From Isoperla grammatica (lineage: Eukaryota; Arthropoda; Insecta; Plecoptera; Perlodidae), in contig OX246741.1 of the NCBI GenBank assembly GCA_945910005.1, forward strand, positions 7,568,611-7,632,610: 64,000 bases of DNA, written 5' to 3'. The translations under genes were made by a program, and so were the position numbers. Positions 53,138 through 64,000 of the stretch are shown piece after piece (position 1 is the first letter of the stretch; the number at the start of each line of letters is the position of its first letter). The notes under the pieces are model-generated. The model saw only the letters and a list, made by a program, of their open reading frames with translations. It was not told the origin of the DNA and made no database searches.

Positions 53138-54770
53138 GTAGATTTTCTTATTTCTACATTTCACATCCCAAAGACTAGTTCTAAAGTAAAAGTTTTACTT
53201 TCTTTATATAACCCGGCACCTCCACCAAAAGTCCAAAACAATAGAAAATCTTTTTCAGAAATGTTCATTTCAAAATGAACCTTCGATCCATGACATTTAC
53301 AAGTTTAAGACTTAATAATTTACTTAAGCACCCACTTCATTGTTATCGTTACATTAAAACCACAATTACAAGATGCCGATGATAATTGATATTACAGAAT
53401 TGTTGTTGCGCACTTTTGCGTCTCTCTTTTAATCCCCTTGTACGACAGGCAGAGCTACCCTGGACCTGTCCACTAAATACACCAGCGGCGCGACGAGATG
53501 GATATGATAGTAAATTCAATCTTATTTTAATTAAATGTTATGAATATTTAAATAGCCTCTCCCAATACAACTATGATGTAGTGTGTTTATGAAATAAATC
53601 TTATACGCAAAGCCTATAACTTTCAAATTTGAATCACTACTGCAGAGCAAAAATAATGTTGTATATATACATGATTTACTTCACTAAATTCCGTTTTTAT
53701 TGAGTTGGTTGGCGATAAAAAGACACAGTTTACATGTTAAAACTATACGAGCTAAACCCAAACGTTAAATGTGACATCGGATTATCGTAGACGTAATGAA
53801 TGGCTTCCGGAACCGCCAAAGTCTGGCATTGACTGTGGTTGAGTGTGAGCTAGCATAGCAGTGAAATGTCTCACCACGGCAGGGCAGACATCCCAGCCAA
53901 ACCGAGACCACACCATGAACTGCCGGTAATGTGACGTATGACCTCGGTGGTTGTAACCCATGAACACGCTCAGGCTATCTTTACATTTCTCTCAAGGCAA
54001 ATGAAACCAACGATGGTTTGGAGGTTACTTTTTATACGGTCATACACACACAAGTTCAAGGTTTGTTTATTAGTGGGTTTGTTCCTTATTCCTACACAAA
54101 ACAAGAAAGAAGAGCGGGTTTGTAGGGACGAGCCCATATATGAACACATTTCTTTGACTGCCAACCGTTTCGGTGGAAATATATAATATGCTATTGATAA
54201 CAACATTTTGTATTACAGTATTATGTGTTGTATTGCTTTTATAGGAATTCTTGATTTATAATATAGATTGTGCGATATGAAGGGAACGAACAATAACAGT
54301 GATAAGTGAATGCTTCAAGTTAATGTGATCAAAATATTTAAATTTAATTTGATTTTTCTCAAATGTATTGTGCATCTAATACGAAAGTGTAGACGATTCG
54401 ATTCACTAGACTTTCTCAGTCGATAGACGCTATTCAACCATGGTGCATCCTCCTATAGCTTTGAGCTCCAGCGAGGGGTAAAGTCACGCTGACATTATAA
54501 TATATCTCCGAGCCATGTTGTCTGCAACCAACCCACCTGGCACATGTCTGTCACACAAGGTAACATAATCATAATATGATTACTAGAACCATTACAGGGT
54601 TTGGCACCAGTAGTAGATTATGAATCATCTGTGACTGCCAAGATGTGTATATGTGTATACGTGCGTCCCGACTTGTACGTTGGGAGGGAATAGTTCAATT
54701 TTGTCAACACGCCCAAAGATGTGTTTTACCCATGTGAACAAGTGAAATGTTTTGACACCTAGATACCATA
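53138..54770. other. Non-coding region
   Basis: No supported gene. AACCCGGCACCTCCACCAAA at about 53211-53230 recurs nearly exactly at 35006-35028 and marks another dispersed repeat. Confidence 0.45.
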
Positions 54771-55455
54771 AGGTCTGTTCGTTCTGTCTACTACAATGTG
54801 CGACAGTACTACAAAACCGTTCGTTCTATGGGAGCAGGCGCTTTGGTAGTAAGTTGGCGCTACTACAAAAGTGTTCGATTACGAAATGGTAGCTGCTACA
54901 ACTCTACTGAAAGTGCTCCTACTCGAGAGGTGGAGCGCTTTCAGTAAAGTTGTAGCAGGTTGCAAAATGGCGCGTAAATATGGATGGAGAAGTGTGCAAG
55001 ATTGCTTGTGAAGAGAATGGCCCAGAAATAGTCGATGGCCATTACATATTTGATAGTCCAAATGAGTTTTGTGCTTAGTATACATTTTAAATGTATATAA
55101 AATAGTGTTTTCTACCCTCTAGGCCTAGTGGATTGTCCCAAACCTCTCACCAATGAGTTGGCCTAGGTCCTACTGTAAATAACAATTACTCTCGCCTTTC
55201 GAGTATAATAGTGTGATACTTGGCCTGCAGGGACATTTTAATACTATTATTCTATGAAATATTCTATTCAGCAGCTCTAGGTTGATGCTGGTATCTCAAG
55301 GTAATTGAGAATTAATTTGCCGCGCAACAAAATCTGCTACAAAACCGTTCGTTTTTATAAACTACTCCAATGTGCTACCAACTCCTATGACGTCATATAC
55401 CTTTGCTCCAACTTGCCTCCTGCAGTGCGCCTGCTACTGCAGAACGAACAGACCT
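54771..55455. mobile_element. 685-bp DNA transposon-like element with 16-bp TIRs
   Basis: AGGTCTGTTCGTTCTG at 54771-54786 is exactly repeated in inverse at 55440-55455. CTACAAAACCGTTCGTT recurs near both ends. An internal hairpin at about 54893-54957 pairs TGCTACAACTCTACTGAAAG with its near-complement. It has no transposase. The target duplication is unclear (flanks ATA and ATT). Confidence 0.72.
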
Positions 55456-57916
55456 ATTATCAACCCACGCAGCTTTGCCGCTTACTATGAACACACATTA
55501 TACCTCTCACGTTTCAGTTCTTGAAGGTGGGTTACTAGTTTGAATAGTTTTCAGACCACAGCCTTCGACAATTGAGAGTCATCAACAACGGATCTGGATA
55601 TGGAAGTGGTGGCTTATTCGAATATGGCGGCGTTTTACACAGTTGGTAGCAACGCGGTGTGAACTGGAAGGTGATTTAAAATTGATTTAATTTTTCAACA
55701 TGGTTGGGTCAATGGAAGGTTCAACATGGTACTTTTAGTGCACATTAGTGCAACAAAGGCTAGTGCTCGCAACGAGTGCAGCACCGGGTTGCTCATAGTA
55801 CAAACGGAGCATCTTTTTACCGCGGGAAATGCGAAAAATATTATCTCACGACCCAAAAACTCGGAGATACGGTTAGAGATGAATATTTTATATTTGTATT
55901 GGGTGTGAGGTCGTTAATTTTACGTTTGGGCTTTTAGTGGGGTTTTTGATCCAGATTATCCGGATGAGCTTTGTATTTAAATGAAAGACAGATGCGAAAC
56001 CGTTGCAAACAAAACCGTGTATAGCACAACACATAAATATTAACAATTTATAGAAGTGATTTTAACGACTTTGTTTGTGGACAAACACGTGAGTTTTTTT
56101 TTCGTGGTTACCTTATTACGCCCATTAGGACTTCCACGTTATAACGTCCATATTAAAATGTTCTCTTTCTTAAAATGACAACATGTAAACTAATGCTCGT
56201 ACCTATACACAAGTAAACTGTTTCTTAATTCAAAATTGTTTGGGTTAGTCTTATTGGGTAATGCTCAAAGTAACATTTTAGTCCACCCCGTCCACCCGAT
56301 CAATTACTATCTTTGATTTTAGTTATTTTTTTAAAAGGAAATTAACTTTTTAATCAATTTTGTTGGCAAAGTACTAACTTTTAATAACAGCGTTCACTAT
56401 TTTTGGTTTACTCAGGATCGCAAATTGGAATCTCCAACGTTGCTGAAGCACATAAAAGTAGCTACTAGCTAGTAGGTACTTCATAGCGTGGCTAAACCTC
56501 TTCGGGACACACCCCAAAGGACAGCCCACAAATCCATACCTATACGTGCTTGGCTAGGCCATGCAGCCCGCTAGCCCGCTTGCTACTGTAGTATACGGAG
56601 ACCCTCTGAAAGATGGCTCTGCACTTCACGGAAGAAAATTAATTTGTGCCGAATTTTAATTAAGAAAATTTAATCAAGCGAGCTCCAGCACAGTTATAAA
56701 GTCAAAATAAATGGGTCCACAGTAAAGGTCAAAGGTCAAGAGCTTATTTAGCTAGACGACACCAGATTGTTACAGTTTAGAACGAAGGCTTCTATTAAAT
56801 GTTAGCGCTAAGCTTCGCACTCTGTCAAGACGAGTAATAATATTAGCTGGAAATTAACTCACTGAACGTGTGTATTGACTTTCTGAACGTGTGTATTAAC
56901 TTACTGAACGTGTGTATTAACTCACTGAACGTGTGCTGTGTAACTGAGAATAGTGTGCGCAGAACGCATAGGTTGTTTAAAGGAAAAACTCGACTTAGCA
57001 TACAATGATATAGTGACACTGAAAGTGCAAATGACAGTGTCAGCTGTCAGTTGGCGATCTAGTGTGTTTTCGCCTGTTGAAGAGCTCTGACTAGGGTTCG
57101 AAATATTGCGTTTTAAATTGTTTTTATATGTGACAAGGAACAGTGTACAGTCCAATTACTAGGTTCTTATAACCTCTTCAAGCATTATTTTCCTTGTGGA
57201 TGAAATGAAATGAAATGAAATGCCGTAGATGTGCAAAACGGTCGCCAATTACTGCTGCCGTCATCGTCAATCTAAAGCTACGAACGTGACTAGGCTACGA
57301 TGATATTGAACTGGAATTAATTAAACCGAATTGAAGGTTGTTTTTACTCAACACAATTAACTGGAGAGCTTTTCCGATAAGCAATTAATTTGATAACTGC
57401 CTTTGAACTGCGTGGTAATGAAATACGTGTCTGTAAGATTATAATTAATTTCTAGGGGCATTTTAAAGATTAATTGAAATCCTTGAACCCTTTCTTTGTT
57501 GGGGAAGAAAATTAATAAGACTACATCGTGAATGATTATAATTATATTAATAGTTTTAAGACTCTTAAGTCTTCAATGTAAACGTAGACTTTAACCACCA
57601 ACAAGTAAGTACACTTGTTACAACAACTTGTGGCAACAAGTATTTTAGTTTTACTATACACTGGAGAACAATAGAGATACGAAGAAAGTTTAAATCCCTG
57701 TCTGGCACGCAAACCAACCCAGTTCATCATGATTGTGTAGAACTGAAGCATGAACCATCCCTAGGTGAACAATTATGGTTTTATTCGGGTAATATATCTG
57801 TGCAATTCTACACAAATAGTTTGTTATATTTGGTAGCCTTCATAAAATAAATATAGCCTGAAAGCAAATTCAAATCTCTTTAATTAGGAATGTAAGTATA
57901 CATTTCTTGTACCAAC
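55456..57916. other. Non-coding region
   Basis: No supported gene. It contains the 21-bp tandem array listed separately and a short (GAAAT)n run at about 57204-57222. Confidence 0.45.
56861..56940. repeat. 21-bp minisatellite
   Basis: Four units of CTGAACGTGTGTATTAACT with TA, CA or TT at the end. Confidence 0.88.
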
Positions 57917-58036
57917 CTCAAAATACGGATTTGTATTTATCATATTTCTCATTAACATGCGATTTACAGGTGGAACATAGACACAGTTGTCACCATACAA
58001 CGGCACCCATGGGTTAAACATATCGATTACAAAAAT
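57917..58036 (-). CDS. Candidate isolated exon, 40 codons, unknown gene
   Basis: On minus an acceptor (ATTTGTTCCAG) is followed by 120 stop-free bases and a donor (GAG|GTTGGT), phase 0 on both sides. The peptide begins IFVIDMFNPWVPLYGDNCVY and continues VPPVNRMLMRNMINTNPYFE. Its composition (Trp, Pro, Tyr, Asp, few Ser or Lys runs) looks protein-like in a region where other frames look random. I recognise no family and found no partner exon, so chance is a real alternative. Confidence 0.25.
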
Positions 58037-61000
58037 CTGGAACAAATTATAGGAAATTTAGTATAATGGCGACCGTTGGACTACCCTGAATAAAATGTAG
58101 AGTAGACCTTCCCGTGAAAACTTCCGCCATAGAAAAAACCTAAATTCAAAGGGGATTTCGTACACAAAGTGAAAATTGTCGTCTCAAATCGAGAACTAAT
58201 TCAGTCCATACACAATAATACATCGTTCTATACTCGGTAGTGTTATTATTTCGATGCATAAAGAGGTGGAAGAATGGTGCTTTAAACATATACCGTTTTA
58301 AAGAGGAAGTATCGTTGTTATACCTTATTAAATAATCATATCAAAGGTAATAACACCCTATAGATAAGCTAGCTTCGTTCCGTTTCCTAGGTTGGTTCAC
58401 CTGAACGAATCGTACGATTGATCGCAAGATATAGAGAAACCCTCGCATCACATCTACAATTGGTTCCTGAAAAGTTCAAGTCCGGCGTGAGTTGAGTCGA
58501 GTTGCACAATAGCGTCAGGAACACCCCCGCCCGCTGCTTAGATCGATGCACCCTGGCCTCCCCCAACACGGTTGTCCTTGCACCAGGGCGCAGGCGCGGC
58601 CATTGCGTGCATACCCGGGGGGTGGTGGGTTGTAGTCGCTGCATTTGCTCGGTACATTCCCACCCCCGCCTTGTGGCAGGTTATCCCAGATCAAGATCAT
58701 ATCACACCACAGATAACAAGTTCACCACGTACTGAATATAGGCCTATCTAAAACGATCTTGTAAACCCCATTCTCAACATACTTTCTGTTCGCCAATAAA
58801 ATGCGATATCAACTTTCATTTTGATCATAACTCAAATCTTTTAATGGAAGTAAACCCAATGTTGTAATACGTAGGAGTTTCAGTTTTAATATCCAATCAA
58901 AACAGAAGTTGGAATATGAAGGTATATTATACCTTTCGATCAAATTTCACTCCGTAAAGCGTAAATGATATAAAACTTCTTTCCCAACTTTGGAAAGAAA
59001 TTGTTATTCTTTTTCGTTTTCCATATAATGACAATAGGTCCTTGAGTGGAGTTAATAAATCGATATGGATGGCAAATATTTACAAAGTATCTTTATATTA
59101 CCTTTATATTACCTTCATTCATGTCTGAATATTCTTGGTTAGATATTTGATTTCTCAACTCAAAACACAAATTGATTTCTTGTTGGTTCTAAATCTAGTG
59201 TTAAAAGTATACATAGTCTTGGCTCATTAGGCGTGGACCTATTGTTACACCCAACTACCTTCAGTTTTTTAAATAATAAATAAACCATTAACAACAGTAA
59301 ACCGTAAAAGATTTTCTTTGAATAAAACGATCCACACATTAGCACATAATACGCATGTGTTATTACCCTTCTTGTTGTTGTTTACTAAAGAGAATCATCA
59401 ATCTGAATCATACTGGTCTCTAAATGACATCACACTTTTTCATTGTCCCATTTGACATTTTCATCTAGTTCAATAAAATTGTGCTAGTTTTTAAGACAAT
59501 TTCGCTGGACATCTTTTGTTTCGTTATTCTGTGACCTTTACCAATATTGCGCAGTTGGTTTTAAACAGTATCTTTGTTTGCATTTACTAGACATTATATT
59601 TGAATGTGGAAATGGCAGTTATAGGGAATTGTGATGAAAAAAACGTGTATTGGTTTGGTATTCTGTAGTCCAATACTATCGCTGTGCATACTAACTCCAA
59701 ATACCGTAGCTATTCCTATTAAGGTATTTGCTAACTCGTTCGGACAGACGGGGGGAAAGGCCAGTAGATTGCAACCCATGGGAAAGGGGTTTCAATTTAA
59801 CAGCTGACTGAAGCGCCATGCAGCTACTTTCACACCGATTCAGGTCTAGATTTTGTGATTTTATTAAAGTTGATATAATTATTAGCCAATTGTTAGTACA
59901 TGTATTTGTTTTAATGAGTTTTGTTGACAAGGTTTATATTACAATATAGGATACACAATATTCAAAACTAACACGTACAGTGGCTGTATGCAGTATGTAT
60001 GTATAGTTAATTAGTAAGTTCATTTGGGGTCGCACTCCAAAGTTAATTCGTTTTCGATTATAATCAGTTGGGTGATGACTTCTACACTACTGATCAACCA
60101 TTAGTTAATTGGCCAATGTATAAGAGACATTAGTGTATGTGTACGCGTTATTTGACTTGTATGAACACAACTAAGACCGAGCGAGCGTCTCCGTGCATAA
60201 TCCCTGCACTCAAGAGCGCCCCGCCCCTTATCTCGTGTTTCGTGAGAGATCTCAGGACGAGGCCATACAGCCCTAATGGCTCGTTATATATCAACGATCC
60301 ATCTCCTACACGCGCCTTGTGCTGTGTAGGCCAGGCTGCTAGGCGAGGGTTTATGGGGAGAACGTTGCCTGCCGAGGAGGATTAGTATTAGCTGAACAGC
60401 CACCGTCAATTTGGAGTTTAGAGTAATCGTTGCTGAGCGTTACAGTCACGATATATTAGGCGAGTCACGGTAGTTTAAATTACTTAGAAAAACGCGCTGT
60501 GAAAGAATGTGTACGCACTTTCTCGTGACGTTAGCGTACTTCATTTACTTCATATACTTCATATATTAATTGTATATATATATATATATATATATCCGGC
60601 ATAATACAACTCTTGTGTTGAACTATAGTTCAAATCATATTTTGTCGTTGTTGAGTTTGTCGGAAAAACAATAAGGAATATAACACTCAATAAATCCCAT
60701 TTTCGTCGTATAAATTAACGATATTGTAATTATTAATTTCTTGCACGGATAGATAGAAGGTATGTTTACTTTGATATACGTTATTTTCAACGACCTTCTG
60801 GGTTGAGAGGAGTGGGTGGAACGATAACAATGACAATAATCCTCACGATAACCAAAATGTCAAATGCGTCCCTACTCAGACGTCAATGTTCCAAAACCTA
60901 ATCATCACTGTTACAGTTGGGCAACTGCTAACCAAATAATATTTCATGAACACAGCCCAAGTATTTTGACATTTGAAGATTGAAAATAACTGGGTGATTA

Positions 61001-61864
61001 AGTACTATACTACTGTGAGACTAATATACGAACAATGTGTTTCCTAAATCATCTGACATCCCTTATCGTACTCAGCGGAAAACATACAACAAATACAGAC
61101 ATAGGCCTACGTCACGTCGAGTGATCATGTTTAGCAGCTATTGGTCATGTTTATATCGTCAATACATGTTGTGCAATCATTTCCATGTCGACTCTGTTGC
61201 CACGTGCGCAGCTATAGAAAGAGATAATGAATAAATGATTGAGGTAGGTTGTGGTTTGTGCTAAGTTGCTCAATCTGTGATGACCTAGAGATTGTTGCAG
61301 AGGAAACACGATATGGGAAAGCAAATACCGTAAACAAAACCAAATAACATAGTTGTTCGTTGTTACAACTGAGCACGAGATGATATAATTATAAGCAAAC
61401 CAAACATCGAAAAAACGTAAATTGCGAAACAATTATCATCCATTATAATTCAGTTATACTTAAATATTAATAAAGTGCGGCATTTATATTAGTCATAACA
61501 GTTGACTTTTACACGCTATTGAATGGTGTTGTTAATTTTGAATTGTTGTGGAAATGTTAATCAAATATTGATAACGCAATGCTGCACGTTTGCCATTCGA
61601 AAAATGTGTTCTCTCGGTTTCATAATCGAAGTTTCAAATCGATTCAGTAAACCATATTTTTTAAACAAAACTAGAGAACACTGCTGAAAATGACATGCAT
61701 TTCATAACAAATACAAATATTCGCGAGCAATTTAAAAAAAAAAAATCGTTTTAACCGGAGTATAGAAATAAACACACGTTAATATACTCTCGGCCATAAA
61801 TGTTCACAATAATTTACAAATCTCATAGGATTTTCTGAAAGCAAATAATCATCTCGTTTGTAAA
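58037..61864. other. Non-coding region with two GC-rich patches
   Basis: GC-richer stretches lie at about 58500-58690 and 60175-60385, with no splice-flanked conserved frame; they could be promoter or repeat sequence. An (AT)n run lies at about 60571-60595. The rest is AT-rich. Confidence 0.45.
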
Positions 61865-61865
61865 A

Positions 61866-61930
61866 TCGTATTGTACCGTCGCAACCACGACCTCACGAGT
61901 GCAGAGCCCGAGCGCTACCACTGAGCTCCT
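61866..61930 (-). repeat. tRNA-like fragment
   Basis: On minus GAGGAGCTCAGTGGTAGCGC is a good A-box region (AGCTCAGTGGTAGCGC) and is followed by GTGAGGTCGTGGTTGCGACG, a decayed B box. The broken B box argues for a SINE head or a tRNA pseudogene. Confidence 0.5.
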
Positions 61931-62640
61931 CTTAGATCACACAAGAGATCCCTACAAAGCGTATTGCGCCAAAACGCAGCCCCTTCTCCAAATCCCATCT
62001 AAGACGGTGAATAGTACTGTCATTGTTATTGCCGCGCCACTGGCTCTGTGTGTAAGATGGACTAGCGCACTGCAGCATCGGAGTGCGCGCGGCTTCGTAC
62101 ATCTCTCACTAGGGCTCTTGAAAGCGCTGTCTTACTTACATAGCGTACGCAACGCGTGGCTCGCAATATCAAGCCACGCAAAGTTAATGGTATTTCATCG
62201 ATATTTTGAGAACGCTTTAATATGTTGAAAAAATGATTGCTACCCGGGATTTAGTATTGTATCAGTAACACAACAAATTTAAAAAAAAATGTAAATGTAG
62301 CGATTTTTAAGTTTATAATTAATTAGTTTAAGCTAAGCTAGCTGTATATATTGCATCATTTTAATACGGTATTTATTGAATTCTGATTGGACGAAGATGA
62401 ATACCAATCACGACGGTTGAATCGGTTTGGAGTTTTTCCAAACCCCTGTGCTTTGGAAAACAAGAGCTGTTTTCGTTCAGAACAACTATCGCAAGGTTAG
62501 AGAATAAGGGTCCAGGGGATGTACGGATCTTAAGACGGAAGACACCAGCATGGCCGGCCATACAAGAGCCGATCAAAGATCGCACACACGTGACTCGAAC
62601 TCTCCGCCAAATACTGCGGCGCGGATAACAAGGGGGTCGA

Positions 62641-62818
62641 TACACGCACGACGTATATACGCACTTCTTGGGCTGCTACGATAGACAGTGCACAATGTCG
62701 AGCCAAGGTCAAGCTTAGCTGACTATCTGTACCTTTACACGCACGACGTATACACGCACTTCTTGGGCTGCTAACATAGACAGTGCACAATGTCGAGCCA
62801 AGGTCAAGCTTAGGACAA
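62641..62818. repeat. 95-bp tandem duplication
   Basis: TACACGCACGACGTATAYAC through GACAGTGCACAATGTCGAGC and CAAGGTCAAGCTTAG occurs twice with a 95-base offset and only a few differences. Confidence 0.9.
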
Positions 62819-64000
62819 GTGTAGTATATGTAACATGTCTGTCTATCTGTACCTTTCGCGCCAAATAGCGAACTCGCGTGTTGTTGAGTGTAATAGTATT
62901 AATGTATCGCTGATGATGGCTATACTTCTTTGCTTGCATAAAGTTACATTCTTCTTCTATACGTACTAGCCGACATTGTGACCTTAACGACCCCCCCCCC
63001 GGATTCCCCTTATGACGCATATCCAGAATTATCTGTTCCTCGTATTCTAATTCTAATATTTACCCCTATTACCTGTCATTCAAATTCAATGATGTTCTTC
63101 AGTACTCTCTATGCCTCAAAATATCTCAACTAAATGATCCTTTTAGTAAACCTCTTTTTTCATTTACTTTTTCATCTATTTTCCATTTGTCTCTAGTATC
63201 TACCCAAGAGATCAACTACATTCTTCGGTAGCGCCACATCTCAAATGCCATTCGTACATAATAACATAACATTTGAGTGTGTCTAGCTATAATGTTAACT
63301 GTGCTAAGTATTGCATTTTATGTCACATATTTTTGAGTTCCATGGATTGCGGATGTGCAAAACAATATGATTTATGCACACAAATAAATTCAAAGCCAGT
63401 GTTAAAGATTCAGGCGGCAATTTGTCACGGATTCACAAAAGACGGTTGACAATATTTGGCCGTCGCGCCTTTTGAAAGCGGCCACAAATGTTCGTCAACA
63501 TCCCATAAATTAAACTAGACGACAAATCAAAAATGTGTCGTATTTTTTCAAGTTTTAAGTGTAAAGTATGGCAGCTTTGTGAACGTACAAATCATTTGTA
63601 ACTGGGTTTGTGGTGTCTGTGTCGTTGAACTCATGTGAAACAAGAAAATAAGGTTTTCTATTCTTGTTGCTAACCGAGAACTAGTATTAATTAAGACTTC
63701 AGATACATATCCAACTGTCTGCGTAACTGTTAGCACAATGGCAACTATTAATCATAACCTTAACGATTTGTTATCTGATGGATAAATATTTAGTGCTAAA
63801 CATAGTTCATTTAAAAGATATATGGATGTATCTTAGTCTACGTTTTGAACATACAAAATGTAACATACAAGAAATAGAATCGTTTTCAAAATCAAATCTT
63901 AATTAATATTATCCTATCTAGAGTTAAACTGCATCTATGGGTTGAAAATAAATTTCAATTTTAAATTTAGCATTCCACTAAGCTACATAGAAGGCAAACC
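62819..64000. other. Right end of the window, no gene found
   Basis: AT-rich with a C10 run (62991-63000). No conserved coding sequence and no candidate for the missing first SLC7A9 exon. Confidence 0.45.

Noticed and set aside
53782..53967. Possible minus-strand exon (FMVWSRFGWDVCPAVVRHF)
   Set aside because: An acceptor-like CGGCAG precedes it, but no donor, family or partner exon could be identified.
61899..62228. 109-codon plus-strand frame
   Set aside because: It overlaps a tRNA-like fragment and has no family resemblance or splice context.

Overview
The window is nuclear DNA of an animal. Genes are split by many GT-AG introns, coding exons are short, introns are AT-rich and full of small transposons, and the conserved proteins are metazoan. 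An aquatic invertebrate, possibly a deuterostome, is my guess; nothing here fixes the phylum. The most characteristic background feature is a very frequent AGGCCT/CCTAGG word (runs such as TAGGCCTAGGCCTA), dense in the first 20 kb and sparse later.

Layout, left to right. (1) ATP5PO, the OSCP subunit of mitochondrial ATP synthase, six exons on the + strand, 344-4067, complete. (2) TMEM39, an ER multipass membrane protein, ten exons on +, 5074-10594, complete. (3) MBTPS2, the site-2 protease, seven exons on +, 12420-16486, complete with the HEMGH and FDG zinc motifs. (4) LYRM2, a mitochondrial LYR-motif protein, three exons on -, 17835-18559, complete. (5) A gene with a CARF-like cysteine-rich basic domain, four exons on +, 19648-22037. 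(6) An SLC7A9-like (b0,+ type) amino-acid transporter light chain on -, nine exons from 37363 down to 22829. The exon for its N-terminus and first two helices was not found, so the gene probably starts beyond base 64000. The last 26.6 kb would then be mostly its first intron: AT-rich, with satellites, MITEs, tRNA-like SINE pieces and no gene I can defend.

The six genes are not an operon or one pathway. Two are mitochondrial (ATP5PO, LYRM2), two act in the ER/Golgi membrane system (TMEM39, MBTPS2), one is probably nuclear and one is a plasma-membrane transporter. MBTPS2/LYRM2 and the CARF-like gene/SLC7A9-like gene are convergent. In both pairs the candidate poly(A) signals of the opposing genes lie within about 25-50 bases of each other. 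LYRM2 and the CARF-like gene diverge from a shared 1.1-kb region.

All exon models were built by hand from reading frame, splice signals and remembered protein families; in every gene all intron phases agree. The strongest oddities are: a 67-69 bp satellite that copied the SLC7A9 acceptor site and exon start eight times; a 65-nt last exon of that gene behind an intron-retention stop, plus a GC-AG intron; two DNA transposons with perfect 8-bp target duplications; a 93-bp satellite that stays open as a 31-residue repeat; and a MITE inserted into a tRNA-like SINE.
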